Shown here: positions 17,738 to 27,837 of the stretch, piece by piece
How the letters are laid out: every line of letters starts with the position of its first letter
How positions within the stretch are numbered: the first letter of the stretch is position 1
Origin: Gemmatimonadaceae bacterium
Lineage (GTDB): Bacteria; Gemmatimonadota; Gemmatimonadetes; Gemmatimonadales; Gemmatimonadaceae
Direction of reading: 5' to 3'
Length of the DNA stretch: 64,000 nucleotides
Assembly: GCA_011525845.1 (NCBI GenBank)
Contig: WYBP01000017.1
Span: 1 to 64,000 of the forward strand
Notes under the pieces: generated by a model
Database searches by the model: none
What the model was told of the DNA's origin: nothing
What the model saw: the letters and a program-made list of their open reading frames with translations, nothing else
Program-made: the position numbers and the translations under genes

Positions 17738-19575
17738 CAGGCCGGCGATGGCCGGAAGATGCCGCGCCGGGCCACGAGGGACTCGGCGACGAGCAGGAGG
17801 AGGGCGAGCGCGAGGAAGGTGCGTGCGAGCGTGCGCCGCCCGCCCGCGGCGAAGAGCGCGTCGGTGGCGGCGCCCGCGTCGGACGCGGCGACCGTCGCGG
17901 AGGCGCCGAGGAGCGTCGCGAGGGAGTCGGGGGCGAGTCGTGCGAGGTCGGACTCGCGGGCCTCGCCATTCACGACGAGCGCGCCGGCGCGCTGGCCGCC
18001 GCGACGCCAGAAGTGGACGCCCGCGGTCCAGGGGGCCTCGATGGTCGCGCCGGAGGCGACGGGGCGCGTGCTCCCGTCGGGCGCCTCGAGGGCGTCGATG
18101 CCGGTCGGGACGCGGACGGTCGCGCCCGGCGTGGCGTCGAGGGCGGCACCGGTGCCCTGCGCGAGCCGCTGCGAGAGGAGCTCGTCGAGCCAGGGGATGA
18201 ACCCCGCGCGCACGGGGAGGTCGGTGGCGGCGGCGTCGGCGGCGGAGGCGACCAGCACGTACCCGTCCCCCGCGACGGCCCAGGGCGCTCCGCCCACGCG
18301 GGCGAGGGTGTCCACGCCGCTGATGTCGCCCTCGGCCGTGAGCGGATACCAGGTGCGGGCGACGGCGCCGTCGAGCCCCGCGCCGCGGAGGGGAGCGGGA
18401 CCGTCGCGCCGCGCGCCGTAGCGCCAGGGGATGCCCGCGCGCTCGAGCGCGCGGTTGGCGTCGGCGAGCTTGAGTGGATCGGTGGGCGCGAAGAGGAGGC
18501 CCGGCCGGCGCGCGCGCTCGGCGGAGACGAGGGAGACGGTGTTGGTCCCCGAGGCTCCCGTGCTCCGCACCGCGCGTCCGCCCTGCACGAGCGCGTCCAC
18601 CGCGCCGCGCAGGAAGAGCCCGGAGGCCGCGTCGGTGGCGATGGCGGGGGGCTCGCCGATGTGCGCGGCGAAGTGGCGGATGTCGTCGGTGCGGAGCTCG
18701 TCGGGGGCGAGCTCGATCGCGCCGGCCACCCAGCCGCGCGCGGAGGGCTGCACGCGCGCGAGCACCGTGGTGCCCGCCTTGGCGCTGCCGCGCGCGAGCG
18801 TGCGGCCATCGACGATCACGCGCCAGGTGGTGGAGTCCGCGCCCGAGATCGTCGCGCGCACCGCACCGCGCGGGTTCCAGTGCGCGGGCTCGGTGGCGAC
18901 CGAGGCGACCGCGCGGTTCACCGGGGGCACGCCGGTGGGCTGCACGACGGTGACGGGCACCGCGGAAGCCGTGACCGGTGCGACCTCGCGCCAGGTGCTC
19001 CCCTGCCCGTCCGTGAGGAGGACCACGCGGCCGTTCGGGATGCCACTCTGCTCCACGAGGGTGGTCGCGCGACGGAGCGCGGCGGTGGCGTCCCCCGCGC
19101 CGTCGATGGCGCGCACGCGGGAGAGCGCGTCGCGGAGCGCGGCCGGCGACCCGCCGACCACCGCGCCGTCCATCGTCACGATCCAGAGGCGGTCGGCGGC
19201 GGAGGCGCCGTCGATCATCGCGCGCGCCACGGCAGTGAGCCGGCCGAGCATCGGCCCCTCGGCGCCGGCGGCGGCGGAGGAGAGCGAGTTGTCGAGGACG
19301 AGCGCGGCGGCGACCGGCGCGTGGCCGACGCCGGGGAGCGGCCCCACCGGGCGCGCCGCGGCGAAGGCGAGCGCGAGCACGATCGCGACGCGCAGCACCA
19401 TCAGGAGGAGGTTCTTGAGCCGCACCTCGCGCGCGTGCTCCTTCTCCATGCGGAGGAGGTAGCGCACGGCGGGGAAGTCGAGCTTGGCCCCGGTGCGGCG
19501 CCGCAGGAGGTGGAGGAGGAGCGGGACCCCGGCGGCGGCCGCGAGCAGGAGCGCCCAGGGCGCGAGGAAGCTCAT
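17737..19575 (-). CDS. BatA-like membrane protein with von Willebrand A-type domain
   Basis: The product is 612 aa. An N-terminal BatA domain has two hydrophobic segments (SFLAPWALLLAAAAGVPLLLHLL and LKNLLLMVLRVAIVLALAFA) flanking RRTGAKLDFPAVRYLL. A VWA-like domain follows from about 85 (AALVLDNSLSS, WIVTMDGAVVGG, GRVVLLTDGQGSTW), and a final transmembrane helix lies near 590. The MIDAS motif DxSxS is altered to DNSLSS. These proteins occur with MoxR ATPases and DUF58 proteins in complexes that affect envelope stress. Here DUF58 is directly upstream, but no MoxR gene is seen in the window. Confidence 0.8.
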   Translation of the reverse strand: MSFLAPWALLLAAAAGVPLLLHLLRRRTGAKLDFPAVRYLLRMEKEHAREVRLKNLLLMVLRVAIVLALAFAAARPVGPLPGVGHAPVAAALVLDNSLSSAAAGAEGPMLGRLTAVARAMIDGASAADRLWIVTMDGAVVGGSPAALRDALSRVRAIDGAGDATAALRRATTLVEQSGIPNGRVVLLTDGQGSTWREVAPVTASAVPVTVVQPTGVPPVNRAVASVATEPAHWNPRGAVRATISGADSTTWRVIVDGRTLARGSAKAGTTVLARVQPSARGWVAGAIELAPDELRTDDIRHFAAHIGEPPAIATDAASGLFLRGAVDALVQGGRAVRSTGASGTNTVSLVSAERARRPGLLFAPTDPLKLADANRALERAGIPWRYGARRDGPAPLRGAGLDGAVARTWYPLTAEGDISGVDTLARVGGAPWAVAGDGYVLVASAADAAATDLPVRAGFIPWLDELLSQRLAQGTGAALDATPGATVRVPTGIDALEAPDGSTRPVASGATIEAPWTAGVHFWRRGGQRAGALVVNGEARESDLARLAPDSLATLLGASATVAASDAGAATDALFAAGGRRTLARTFLALALLLLVAESLVARRGIFRPSPA

Positions 19576-19612
19576 GCGTGCCGGGCGCGCCGGGGGTGGG
19601 CCATGCGAGGCG

Positions 19613-20533
19613 TCACGAGCGCCGCTGCCGCGCCGCGAAGGCGCGCCGGAGGGGGACGCCGAAGGGCTGGTCGGTCATGATCGGCTCGTAGAAGGCGCCC
19701 GCGGAGGCGAAGCGGGTGCGCCACTCGTCGATCGCCTCCATCACCGTCTCCTGGTACGCCTCGCGGATGTCGGCGGGCGTCGCGGCCATCTGTGCCGCGC
19801 TCTCCGGGTCCACGAAGAGCGACTCGCCCGCGGGGAGGTCGAAGGACTTCTCCGCGGGGTCCAGGATGTGGAGGATCGTGACGTCGTGCCCCTGGGCGCG
19901 GAGCGCGCGCACGGTGTCGTCCACCTCCTGGGCGTCGAGGAGGAGGTCGGAGACGAGCATCACCGCGCCGCGGCGGCGGATGAGCTTCCCCGCCTGCGCG
20001 AGCGCGCCCGCGGCGTCGGAGCCCTGCCCCGAGCCGGGGTCGCCGATGGCGGTGAGGATCCTCTTCCATTGGATGGTGCGGCTCTTCGGGGGCACCACGG
20101 AGCGGAGCTGGTCGTCGAAGCGGATGAGGCCGACGGCGTCGCGCTGGCGGATGAGCAGGAGGGTGAGCGCGGCCACGAGGCGCTCGGCGTACGCGAGTTT
20201 GGTGAGGAGCGCCGGGGAGCTCTTCCAGTCCATCGAGCGGCTCACGTCGAGCACGACGGTGGCGCGGAGGTTGGTCTCCTCCTCGTACTGCTTGATGAGC
20301 CACTTGTCCGCGCGGGCGAGGACCTTCCAGTCCATGAAGCGGAGGTCGTCGCCGGGCTGGTAGGGGCGGTGCTCGGCGAACTCGACGGAGAAGCCCTTCT
20401 TCGGCGAGCGGTGGAGGCCGGCGAGGAGGCCGTCCACGACCCAACGCGAGATCACCTCGAGGCGCCCGAGGGCCGCGAGGGTGAGGGGGTCCATCAGTTC
20501 GGCCCGGACGGCCGGTGGGGCTGGGGCGGACAT
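19613..20533 (-). CDS. DUF58 domain protein
   Basis: The product is 306 aa, starting MSAPAPPAVRAELMDPLTL. DUF58 proteins have a VWA-like fold and travel with MoxR ATPases and Bat proteins. The hallmark segment GDDLRFMDWKVLARADKW is present near 70, then a VWA-like core with VVLDVSRSMDWKSS, matching the MIDAS start DxSxS. The start at ATG 20533 is preferred over a GTG 30 bp upstream because the -10-like TACCTT at 20549-20544 leaves a leader of only a few bases. It heads the run to BatA-like protein, mfd, two chaperones and pdxA. Confidence 0.85.
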   Translation of the reverse strand: MSAPAPPAVRAELMDPLTLAALGRLEVISRWVVDGLLAGLHRSPKKGFSVEFAEHRPYQPGDDLRFMDWKVLARADKWLIKQYEEETNLRATVVLDVSRSMDWKSSPALLTKLAYAERLVAALTLLLIRQRDAVGLIRFDDQLRSVVPPKSRTIQWKRILTAIGDPGSGQGSDAAGALAQAGKLIRRRGAVMLVSDLLLDAQEVDDTVRALRAQGHDVTILHILDPAEKSFDLPAGESLFVDPESAAQMAATPADIREAYQETVMEAIDEWRTRFASAGAFYEPIMTDQPFGVPLRRAFAARQRRS

Positions 20534-20543
20534 CAGCGAGGGG

Positions 20544-20549
20544 AAGGTA
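20544..20549 (-). promoter_or_regulatory. -10-like TACCTT upstream of the DUF58 operon
   Basis: TACCTT on the minus strand ends 10 nt before the DUF58 ATG, giving a predicted 3-4 nt leader. No Shine-Dalgarno fits in that space. Confidence 0.4.
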
Positions 20550-20582
20550 TCGCGGCCCGCCACTGGCTCATAGTGGGAGTCA

Positions 20583-20670
20583 ACGGCAGATGTGAGGTGG
20601 GAGGCGGGAGATGCGAGGTACTGCCACTACGCGGGGGGGCGACGCAGCGCTCATCCCCGATCGCTCACCT
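20583..20670. repeat. Degenerate copy of the GGGAGATG intergenic repeat
   Basis: From 20583 the plus strand reads GGCAGATGTGAGGTGGGAGG and then CGGGAGATGCGAGG. This matches one arm of the repeats at 22.6 and 47.2 kb. The opposite arm is hardly recognisable (CTCATCCCCGATCGCTCACC, from about 20650). It sits between the divergent DUF58 gene and lepA. Confidence 0.55.
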
Positions 20671-20696
20671 CCTCGCCGCGCCGGACTGCGACCCAG

Positions 20697-20725
20697 TTGG
20701 AGGGCGTCGGGGCCGCCACTAGCTT
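20697..20725 (+). promoter_or_regulatory. lepA promoter (TTGGAG - 17 bp - TAGCTT)
   Basis: TTGGAG 20697-20702 and TAGCTT 20720-20725 are separated by exactly 17 bp. This is the expected geometry for a primary sigma factor. Transcription would begin near 20732, leaving a leader of about 49 nt before GTG 20781. Confidence 0.6.
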
Positions 20726-20780
20726 TCAAGGCTGTCCCGAGACGCGTCCGCGTTCCGTTCGCCCCTCCCGTCGCCCTGCC

Positions 20781-22580
<1,800 letters not shown>

Positions 22581-22672
22581 CTGCAGATTGGAGATGGGAG
22601 ATGGGAGATGTGAGGAAACGGCAGCGCGCCGGCAGTTCCCTCACATCTCCATCTCCCATCTCACATCTGCCG
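22581..22672. repeat. Palindromic intergenic repeat built on GGGAGATG units (intact copy)
   Basis: The left arm, 22581-22617, carries tandem GGGAGATG units and ends TGTGAGGAA. The right arm, about 22637-22672, is its near-perfect reverse complement. The arms of about 35 bp enclose a 20 bp GC-rich loop. It starts right after the lepA stop, and its right arm runs into the 3' end of the opposing glycosyltransferase gene, supplying its last codons. RNA from either strand would form a long hairpin and could terminate both genes. Confidence 0.75.
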
Positions 22673-23827
22673 TTTGCGAACCCCGTCGTAGAGCGACTCC
22701 AGCACCCTCGTCTGCTTCGCCAGGTCGAAGTTCTGCACCATGTGCTCACGGGCGGCGAGGCTCATCCGCTGCCGGAGTGCGGGGTCCTTGAGGATCGTGA
22801 TCAGGTGGCGCGCGAGCGCCTGCTCGTCGCCCGGCGCGAAGAGGAAGCCGGTCTTCCCGTCCACCGCGCCCTCGGCGGTGCCCCCGGAGGTCGAGACCAC
22901 CACCGGCAGACCACAGGCCTGCGCCTCGAGGAAGGTGAAGGGGAGCCCCTCGGCGTTGCCGCGTGCGTCCACCACGCTCGGGCCGCAGAGCACGGTCGCG
23001 CGGCGCATCAGTTCGTTCACCTGCGCGGGGGTCTGCACGCCGAGGAAGCGCACGGGGAGGTCGAGCGCCTTCGCGGCGGCCTCGAGCTCGGCGCGAAGTT
23101 CGCCGTCGCCGGCGATCACGAGCTCGGCCTCGGGGACGGCGCGCCGCACCTCGGGCATCGCGCGGATCAGGTGGATCACGCCCTTCTTGGCGGCGAGGCG
23201 GCCGACGAAGAGCACCTGCGGCTTCGCGGGTGCCGCGCCCGCGCCCGACGCGCCGGCCCCCGCCTCGGGCGGTGCGGGCACGAACTTCGTCGTGTCCACC
23301 CCGGTGTACAGCGTGCGCACCTTCTCCGGCGGGCATCCGGCCTCGCGGAGCTTCTCGCCGAGGAAGTCCGAGACGCAGAGCACGAGGTCGGCCGCGGCGA
23401 AGGCGCGACGGCGGCGCGCCACCTCGGCCGCGGTCCGCGGCGTCACCGTGATGTCCATCCCGAGGTAGGTGACGACGAGCGGCACGCCGAGCGCGCGCGC
23501 GATGCTGTGCGCGGGGATCGCGCTCGAGCCGAAGAAGGCGTGGACGAGCGTGGGCTTGGTCGCCGCGATCGCGCGCTGCCAGCGGGCCGGGGTGCGCGCG
23601 AGGTACTTCACCTGGAGCTTGCCGAGGGGCGGGAAGGCGCTGTGGTCGGCGAGGAGGACGCGCTCGCGACCCTCGACGTACTTGGCGCCACGTGCGTCGA
23701 GCTCGTACCCCACGTAGACCGGCGCGTACGCCTCCAGCGCCATCGTCTGCGAGGCGATGAAGGTCTCCGACCAGGGGAGGATCTTCCGGCGGAAGACGGC
23801 GACGCGGGGAGCGTCGGGGCGCGGCAT
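22661..23827 (-). CDS. GT4-family glycosyltransferase
   Basis: The product is 388 aa with a GT-B fold. The N-terminal acceptor domain contains LVHAFFGSSAIPAHSIARAL and VTYLGMDITV. The C-terminal donor domain begins VLFVGRLAAKKGVIHLIRAM. It includes the GT4 E-x7-E signature in EGLPFTFLEAQACGLPVV, and the phosphate-contact region STSGGTAEG follows. It likely adds a sugar to a cell-surface polysaccharide or lipid, but the substrate cannot be read. Start ATG 23827 lies 32 bp after the GT2 gene on the same strand, so the two are one operon. The last codons lie within the palindromic repeat. Confidence 0.87.
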   Translation of the reverse strand: MPRPDAPRVAVFRRKILPWSETFIASQTMALEAYAPVYVGYELDARGAKYVEGRERVLLADHSAFPPLGKLQVKYLARTPARWQRAIAATKPTLVHAFFGSSAIPAHSIARALGVPLVVTYLGMDITVTPRTAAEVARRRRAFAAADLVLCVSDFLGEKLREAGCPPEKVRTLYTGVDTTKFVPAPPEAGAGASGAGAAPAKPQVLFVGRLAAKKGVIHLIRAMPEVRRAVPEAELVIAGDGELRAELEAAAKALDLPVRFLGVQTPAQVNELMRRATVLCGPSVVDARGNAEGLPFTFLEAQACGLPVVVSTSGGTAEGAVDGKTGFLFAPGDEQALARHLITILKDPALRQRMSLAAREHMVQNFDLAKQTRVLESLYDGVRKRQM

Positions 23828-23859
23828 CAGGGCGCGGTCAGTGGGTGGTCAGGGCGCCA

Positions 23860-24741
23860 TCAGCCCGCGACGCGCGTCGCTGCGCCGGCCACGCCGGCCG
23901 CGCCGCCCGTGCCCGCCGCCGCGGCCGCGAGGTGCCGGTCGAGCCCCACCGGTGCCCAGGCGAGCCGCTTGGCCGCGACCTCGTCGCGGATCGCGCGGTT
24001 GCGCGCCATCGCCTCGGCGTTGCGGTACCCGCGCTTGTGGTCGAGGTGCACCACGAGCGCGCGGTGGCGGAGCTGGCGCCCCTTGATGCCCGCGTTCTCC
24101 AGCCGTTCGCCGAGCTCCCGGTCCAGCCCGCCGTACTCGAGCCGCTCGTCGAACCCGTTCACCGCGACGAGGTCCTCGCGCCAGACGGAGGAGTTGTGCC
24201 CGTTGAAGGTCGGCGCGGTGGTGGTGATCCGGTCGAGGATGGCCGAGGTGAGGGGTCCCCACTTCATCCGCGCCAGCCGACGTGAGCGGCGCGTGCCATG
24301 CGCGCGGAGCCACTTGTAGTCGGTCGCGCGCCCCGCGAGGATGTCATCCTTCGCGATCCGCTGGCTCGTCTCCATCGGGAGCTTGAGGTAGCCGCCCGAG
24401 AGGAAGGAGCCCTTGCGCGCGTTGGCGTGATGCACGCGCAGCAGGTCGGGGCGCGGGATGCAGTCGCCGTCCGTGAAGAAGAGGTACTCCCCCTCCGACT
24501 GGGCGATGGCGGCGTTCAGGATGGTGCACTTCCGGAAGCCCTGGTGCTCATGCCACACATGGCGCACCGGATAGCCGAGCTCGGGGATGAGCCGCGCGAT
24601 GACCACGCGCGTGCGGTCATCGGAGCCGTCGTCCGCGATGAGCAGCTCGAAGTCGCGGAAGGTCTGCGCCTCGAACCCCCAGAGCACCTTCTCGAGCCAT
24701 TCAGGCTGGTTGTACGTGGTGACGACGACGGACAGGCGCAT
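23860..24741 (-). CDS. GT2-family glycosyltransferase
   Basis: The product is 293 aa with a GT-A fold. It opens LSVVVTTYNQPEWLEKVL, has the nucleotide-binding IADDGSDDRT, the metal-binding DxD as FFTDGDCIPRP, and a galactosyltransferase-like C-terminal segment NGHNSSVWREDLVAVNGFDE. The HNSS...NGFDE block is typical of enzymes that extend glycosaminoglycan- or capsule-like chains. The final 25 residues are an Ala/Gly tail. ATG 24741 has TAACAG 6 nt before it and no Shine-Dalgarno. It heads the operon with the GT4 gene. Confidence 0.88.
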   Translation of the reverse strand: MRLSVVVTTYNQPEWLEKVLWGFEAQTFRDFELLIADDGSDDRTRVVIARLIPELGYPVRHVWHEHQGFRKCTILNAAIAQSEGEYLFFTDGDCIPRPDLLRVHHANARKGSFLSGGYLKLPMETSQRIAKDDILAGRATDYKWLRAHGTRRSRRLARMKWGPLTSAILDRITTTAPTFNGHNSSVWREDLVAVNGFDERLEYGGLDRELGERLENAGIKGRQLRHRALVVHLDHKRGYRNAEAMARNRAIRDEVAAKRLAWAPVGLDRHLAAAAAGTGGAAGVAGAATRVAG

Positions 24742-24747
24742 GGGATG

Positions 24748-24757
24748 CTGTTACATT
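24748..24757. promoter_or_regulatory. Overlapping divergent -10 elements (GT2 and ROK kinase)
   Basis: On the minus strand TAACAG (24753-24748) ends 6 nt before the GT2 ATG, fitting leaderless expression. On the plus strand TACATT (24752-24757) would start a transcript near 24764 and give the ROK kinase a leader of about 127 nt. The two hexamers share two bases. Confidence 0.45.
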
Positions 24758-24815
24758 CGTGGGGCCGCGACAGGCGTGGCGCGGCGCTCCGGCGGAACTT
24801 AGCCGAACCGACCGG

Positions 24816-24875
24816 GTGACGACAGCCGAGACGACGGGCGAGACGACAGGCGAGACGACAGGCGGGACGACCGCC
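24816..24875 (+). repeat. 12 bp tandem repeat in the leader of the ROK kinase (5 copies)
   Basis: Five units related to GAGACGACAGGC run head to tail. Two are identical and the others differ at one to four positions. They end 15 bp before the start codon supported by the ribosome binding site. Confidence 0.75.
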
Positions 24876-24879
24876 GAAC

Positions 24880-24885
24880 AGGAGG
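24880..24885 (+). promoter_or_regulatory. Shine-Dalgarno AGGAGG deciding the ROK kinase start
   Basis: AGGAGG lies 5 nt before GTG 24891, the best ribosome binding site in the window. It argues for that start over the in-frame GTG codons upstream (24759, 24816), which would translate the tandem repeat. Confidence 0.7.
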
Positions 24886-24890
24886 CACGC

Positions 24891-25901
24891 GTGGCGAAGG
24901 GACGGGCCGGCGGGGACGCCGAGCGCTACATCGTCGGCGTGGACCTGGGCGGCACCAACATCGTGCTCGGCGCGATGACGGTCGACGGCACGCAGCAGTT
25001 CGCGATGCACGCCGTGCCGACGCACGCGGAGCTCGGCGCGGACGCCGTGGTCGGGCGGATCGTCGAGGGGGTGGAACGGGTGATCGCCCAGACGCGCGCG
25101 GAGACGGGCGCGCGCCGCGACCAGTTCCTCGGCGTGGGGATCGGCTCGCCGGGGCCGCTCGACCGCGAGCGCGGGATCGTGATCGTGACCCCCAACCTCG
25201 GGTGGCGCGACTTCCCCCTCCGCGACCGGGTGCAGGAGGGCGTGAAGCTCCGCGCCACGCTCGACAACGACGCCAACTGCGCCACGCTCGGCGAGTGGTG
25301 GATCGGCGCGGCCAAGGGGGCGCGCCACGTGATCGGTCTGACGATCGGCACCGGGATCGGGGGTGGGCTGATCCTCGACGGCAAGCTCTATCATGGAGCG
25401 AGCGACGTGGCGGGTGAGCCGGGGCACGCGACCATCGACTCCACGGGGCGCCGGTGCAAGTGCGGCAACTATGGATGCCTCGAGGCGTACGCCTCCGGGC
25501 CGGCGATCGCCGAGCGGGCGCGCGAGGCGCTGGCGGGGGGTGAGCCGTCGATCCTGCCGGCGATGGTGGGGAGCGATCTCTCGCGCATCACCGCGGCGAC
25601 GATCTACGCCGCGGCGCAGGAGGGGGACGCGCTCGCCGTGCAGGTGGTGCGCGACACCGCGCGCTTCCTCGGGACGGGGATCGCGAACCTGCTCAACATC
25701 TTCAATCCCGAGGTCGTGGTGCTGGCCGGCGGCGTGACGCAGGCGGGGGAGGCGCTCTTCGAGCCGTTGCGCGCCGAGGTGCGGCGCCGGGCCTTCAAGC
25801 CGGCGGTGGACGCGTGCCGGATCGTGCCCGGCGAGCTCGAGGGGAACGCCGGCGTGGTGGGCGCGGTGGCGACCTTCATCCAGTGGCACGACATCACGTG
25901 A
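24891..25901 (+). CDS. ROK-family sugar kinase (glucokinase-like)
   Basis: The product is 336 aa. The phosphate-binding motif VGVDLGGTNIVLGAM opens the protein. The catalytic Asp lies in DNDANCATLGEWWIGAAKG, and the ROK zinc motif is CKCGNYGCLEAYASGPAI. The adenosine region is VVLAGGVTQAGEALFEPL. These features fit ATP-dependent glucokinase, although N-acetylmannosamine or fructose kinases share them. It is first in a long plus-strand run, followed 10 bp later by a PfkB kinase. Confidence 0.88.
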   Translation: MAKGRAGGDAERYIVGVDLGGTNIVLGAMTVDGTQQFAMHAVPTHAELGADAVVGRIVEGVERVIAQTRAETGARRDQFLGVGIGSPGPLDRERGIVIVTPNLGWRDFPLRDRVQEGVKLRATLDNDANCATLGEWWIGAAKGARHVIGLTIGTGIGGGLILDGKLYHGASDVAGEPGHATIDSTGRRCKCGNYGCLEAYASGPAIAERAREALAGGEPSILPAMVGSDLSRITAATIYAAAQEGDALAVQVVRDTARFLGTGIANLLNIFNPEVVVLAGGVTQAGEALFEPLRAEVRRRAFKPAVDACRIVPGELEGNAGVVGAVATFIQWHDIT

Positions 25902-25911
25902 GTGCGCCGAA

Positions 25912-26940
25912 GTGCGCGTGAGCGTCGGGGAGCGGGCCACGCCGCGCCGGAAGCGCGTCGGCGTGATCGGCACCTTCGTCTGGGACATCATCCACGGCCG
26001 GGACGCGCGCGGCGTGCGGAGCGCGCCCGTGGAGGAGTGGGGGGGCATCACCTATGCCCTGAGCGCCGCCGACGCCGCGCTCGGCGACGACTGGGAGCTC
26101 GTCCCGCTGGTGAAGGTCGGGAGCGACCTCGCGCCCCAGGCGCGCCGCTTCCTCGGGAGCCTCCGGCACGTGGCGAAGGACGCCGCGCCGATCGAGGTGC
26201 CGCAGCGCAACAACCGGGTGGAACTCGTCTACCACTCGGACGAGCGGCGGAGCGAGGTGCTCTCGGGGGGCGTGCCCGGGTGGAGCTGGGCGGGGCTGCA
26301 GCCGCTGGTGCGCGACCTCGACGCGCTCTACGTGAACCTGATCAGCGGGTTCGAGCTCGACCTGGAGACCGCGCAGCTCCTCCGGCAGCACTTCAGGGGG
26401 CCGATCTACTGCGACCTGCACTCGCTGGTGCTGGCGGTGGAGGCGAGCGGGCTCCGCACCTACCGCCCCCTCCCCGAGGTGGCCGCCTGGTGCGCCTGCT
26501 TCGACTTCCTGCAGGTGAACGAGGACGAGCTCGCGATGCTCGCGCCCGACGGGCTCGCGCTCGCCGCGACGGCGATGGGCGCGGGGGTGCGGAACCTGCT
26601 CGTTACGCTCGGGAGGCGTGGGGTCGTCTATTTCGCGGAGGCCGGTTTCGACCGGCTCGCGGACCTGCGCGCGTCACCCACACTGCGCGCGGAGCGCGAC
26701 CCGGCCGCTGGGCCGCTGCGCACCGCACTCGTGCCCCCGTCGGAGGCGCGGGTGGCGGACGGAGGCGACCCGACCGGATGCGGCGATGTCTGGGGCGCGA
26801 CGTATTTCTCACGACTGCTCGCGGGTGATACATTGTCCGTGGCGATGCGTCGCGCCTGCGACGCCGCCGCGCGGAACGTCGAGCACCGAGGCGCGACCGG
26901 CCTCGCCCACCATCTCCGGGGAGAATTGCACCCGCTGTGA
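25912..26940 (+). CDS. PfkB-family carbohydrate kinase
   Basis: The product is 342 aa with a ribokinase-like fold. The N-terminal block is KRVGVIGTFVWDIIHGRD. The C-terminal signature GGDPTGCGDVWGATYF contains the DxTGxGD catalytic base region. The middle is less typical, so the substrate (sugar or nucleoside) is not assigned. GTG 25912 lies 10 bp after the ROK stop. Its own stop overlaps the next start as GTGA, so translation is coupled to the STAS/HATPase gene. Confidence 0.82.
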   Translation: MRVSVGERATPRRKRVGVIGTFVWDIIHGRDARGVRSAPVEEWGGITYALSAADAALGDDWELVPLVKVGSDLAPQARRFLGSLRHVAKDAAPIEVPQRNNRVELVYHSDERRSEVLSGGVPGWSWAGLQPLVRDLDALYVNLISGFELDLETAQLLRQHFRGPIYCDLHSLVLAVEASGLRTYRPLPEVAAWCACFDFLQVNEDELAMLAPDGLALAATAMGAGVRNLLVTLGRRGVVYFAEAGFDRLADLRASPTLRAERDPAAGPLRTALVPPSEARVADGGDPTGCGDVWGATYFSRLLAGDTLSVAMRRACDAAARNVEHRGATGLAHHLRGELHPL

Positions 26941-27830
26941 CCGATGTCATCTCCGTTCCCGCATCGCTGGATGAACAGAGCTTCGAGTCGGTCATCGAGC
27001 AGCTCGCGCCGCTCGCCCCGGACGCCAAGGTCCTGGTGGACGCGCGCCACTGCCGCTTCGCCACCCCGTACGGCCTCACCGCGCTCCTCTGCCTCGCGCA
27101 GAGCCGCGCCGAGAAGGCCGACTTCGCGCCCCCCGAGGACGACCAGGTGGCGTCCTACTGGGCGCGGTCGAGCTTCTTCCGCTACGCCGAGGAGCTCTAC
27201 ACCATGCGGGGCGCGACCCCCCGCCCGCGCGCGTCGGGGGACTCCGACGTGCTGCTGGAGGTGACGCCCGTGGCCAAGAGCGAGGACGTGCACGCCATCG
27301 TCGGGCGGATCCAGGAGAAGGCGACCCAGATCCTCACCAGCAAGCTCGACCTCGAGCCGCGGGCGACGATGGGGTTCGCGATGACGCTCTCCGAGGCCTG
27401 CTCCAACATCATCGAGCACGCCGGGCGCGGCGGCTGGGTGATGGTGCAGCGCTACAACTGGGGGAAGCGGCGCGTGGGGCGCGACGTGGTGCAGATCGCG
27501 GTCTGCGACGCGGGGATCGGCTTCCGCGCCTCGCTCGAGTCGAGCCGCGCGCGGGCGCTGGCCGACCGCTGGGACGACGCGATCGCGCTCGAGAGCGGCG
27601 TGATCCAGGGGGTGAGCCGGCTGCAGGACCCGGGGCGCGGGCAGGGGCTCAAGGGGATCCGCGGCTACGTGCACCGCTTCGACGGGAAGCTCACCGTGCG
27701 GAGCGGGACGGCGCGCATCGCCCCCATCATCCCGGAGTGGGACGAGGACCTGCCGCGGCAGGACGCGCTCCCGGCCTTCGCCGGCACGCAGCTGCAGGTG
27801 ATCATCCCCAAGCGGCTGGCGCGGCCATGA
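26937..27830 (+). CDS. STAS-like plus HATPase (anti-sigma kinase-like) regulator
   Basis: The product is 297 aa. Residues 1-85 look like a STAS-type fold (AKVLVDARHCRFATPYGLTA). Residues about 120-290 are a GHKL ATPase of the RsbW/SpoIIAB type, with an N box SEACSNIIEHAG, G1 CDAGIGF and G2 GQGLKGIRGY. This joins in one chain two parts that partner-switching systems usually keep apart. No sigma factor gene is adjacent. The next gene is a second STAS-like protein, so the pair probably interacts. The function is inferred from domains only. Confidence 0.78.
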   Translation: MTDVISVPASLDEQSFESVIEQLAPLAPDAKVLVDARHCRFATPYGLTALLCLAQSRAEKADFAPPEDDQVASYWARSSFFRYAEELYTMRGATPRPRASGDSDVLLEVTPVAKSEDVHAIVGRIQEKATQILTSKLDLEPRATMGFAMTLSEACSNIIEHAGRGGWVMVQRYNWGKRRVGRDVVQIAVCDAGIGFRASLESSRARALADRWDDAIALESGVIQGVSRLQDPGRGQGLKGIRGYVHRFDGKLTVRSGTARIAPIIPEWDEDLPRQDALPAFAGTQLQVIIPKRLARP

Positions 27831-27837
27831 GGGGCGC

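Noticed and set aside
14621-18421. 1266-codon plus-strand open frame
   Set aside because: It is antisense to mfd and BatA-like coding regions with clear motifs. Long antisense frames are expected at this GC content.
20592-20780. Upstream extension of lepA
   Set aside because: It contains the repeat copy and the TTGGAG/TAGCTT promoter. The conserved protein begins at 20781.
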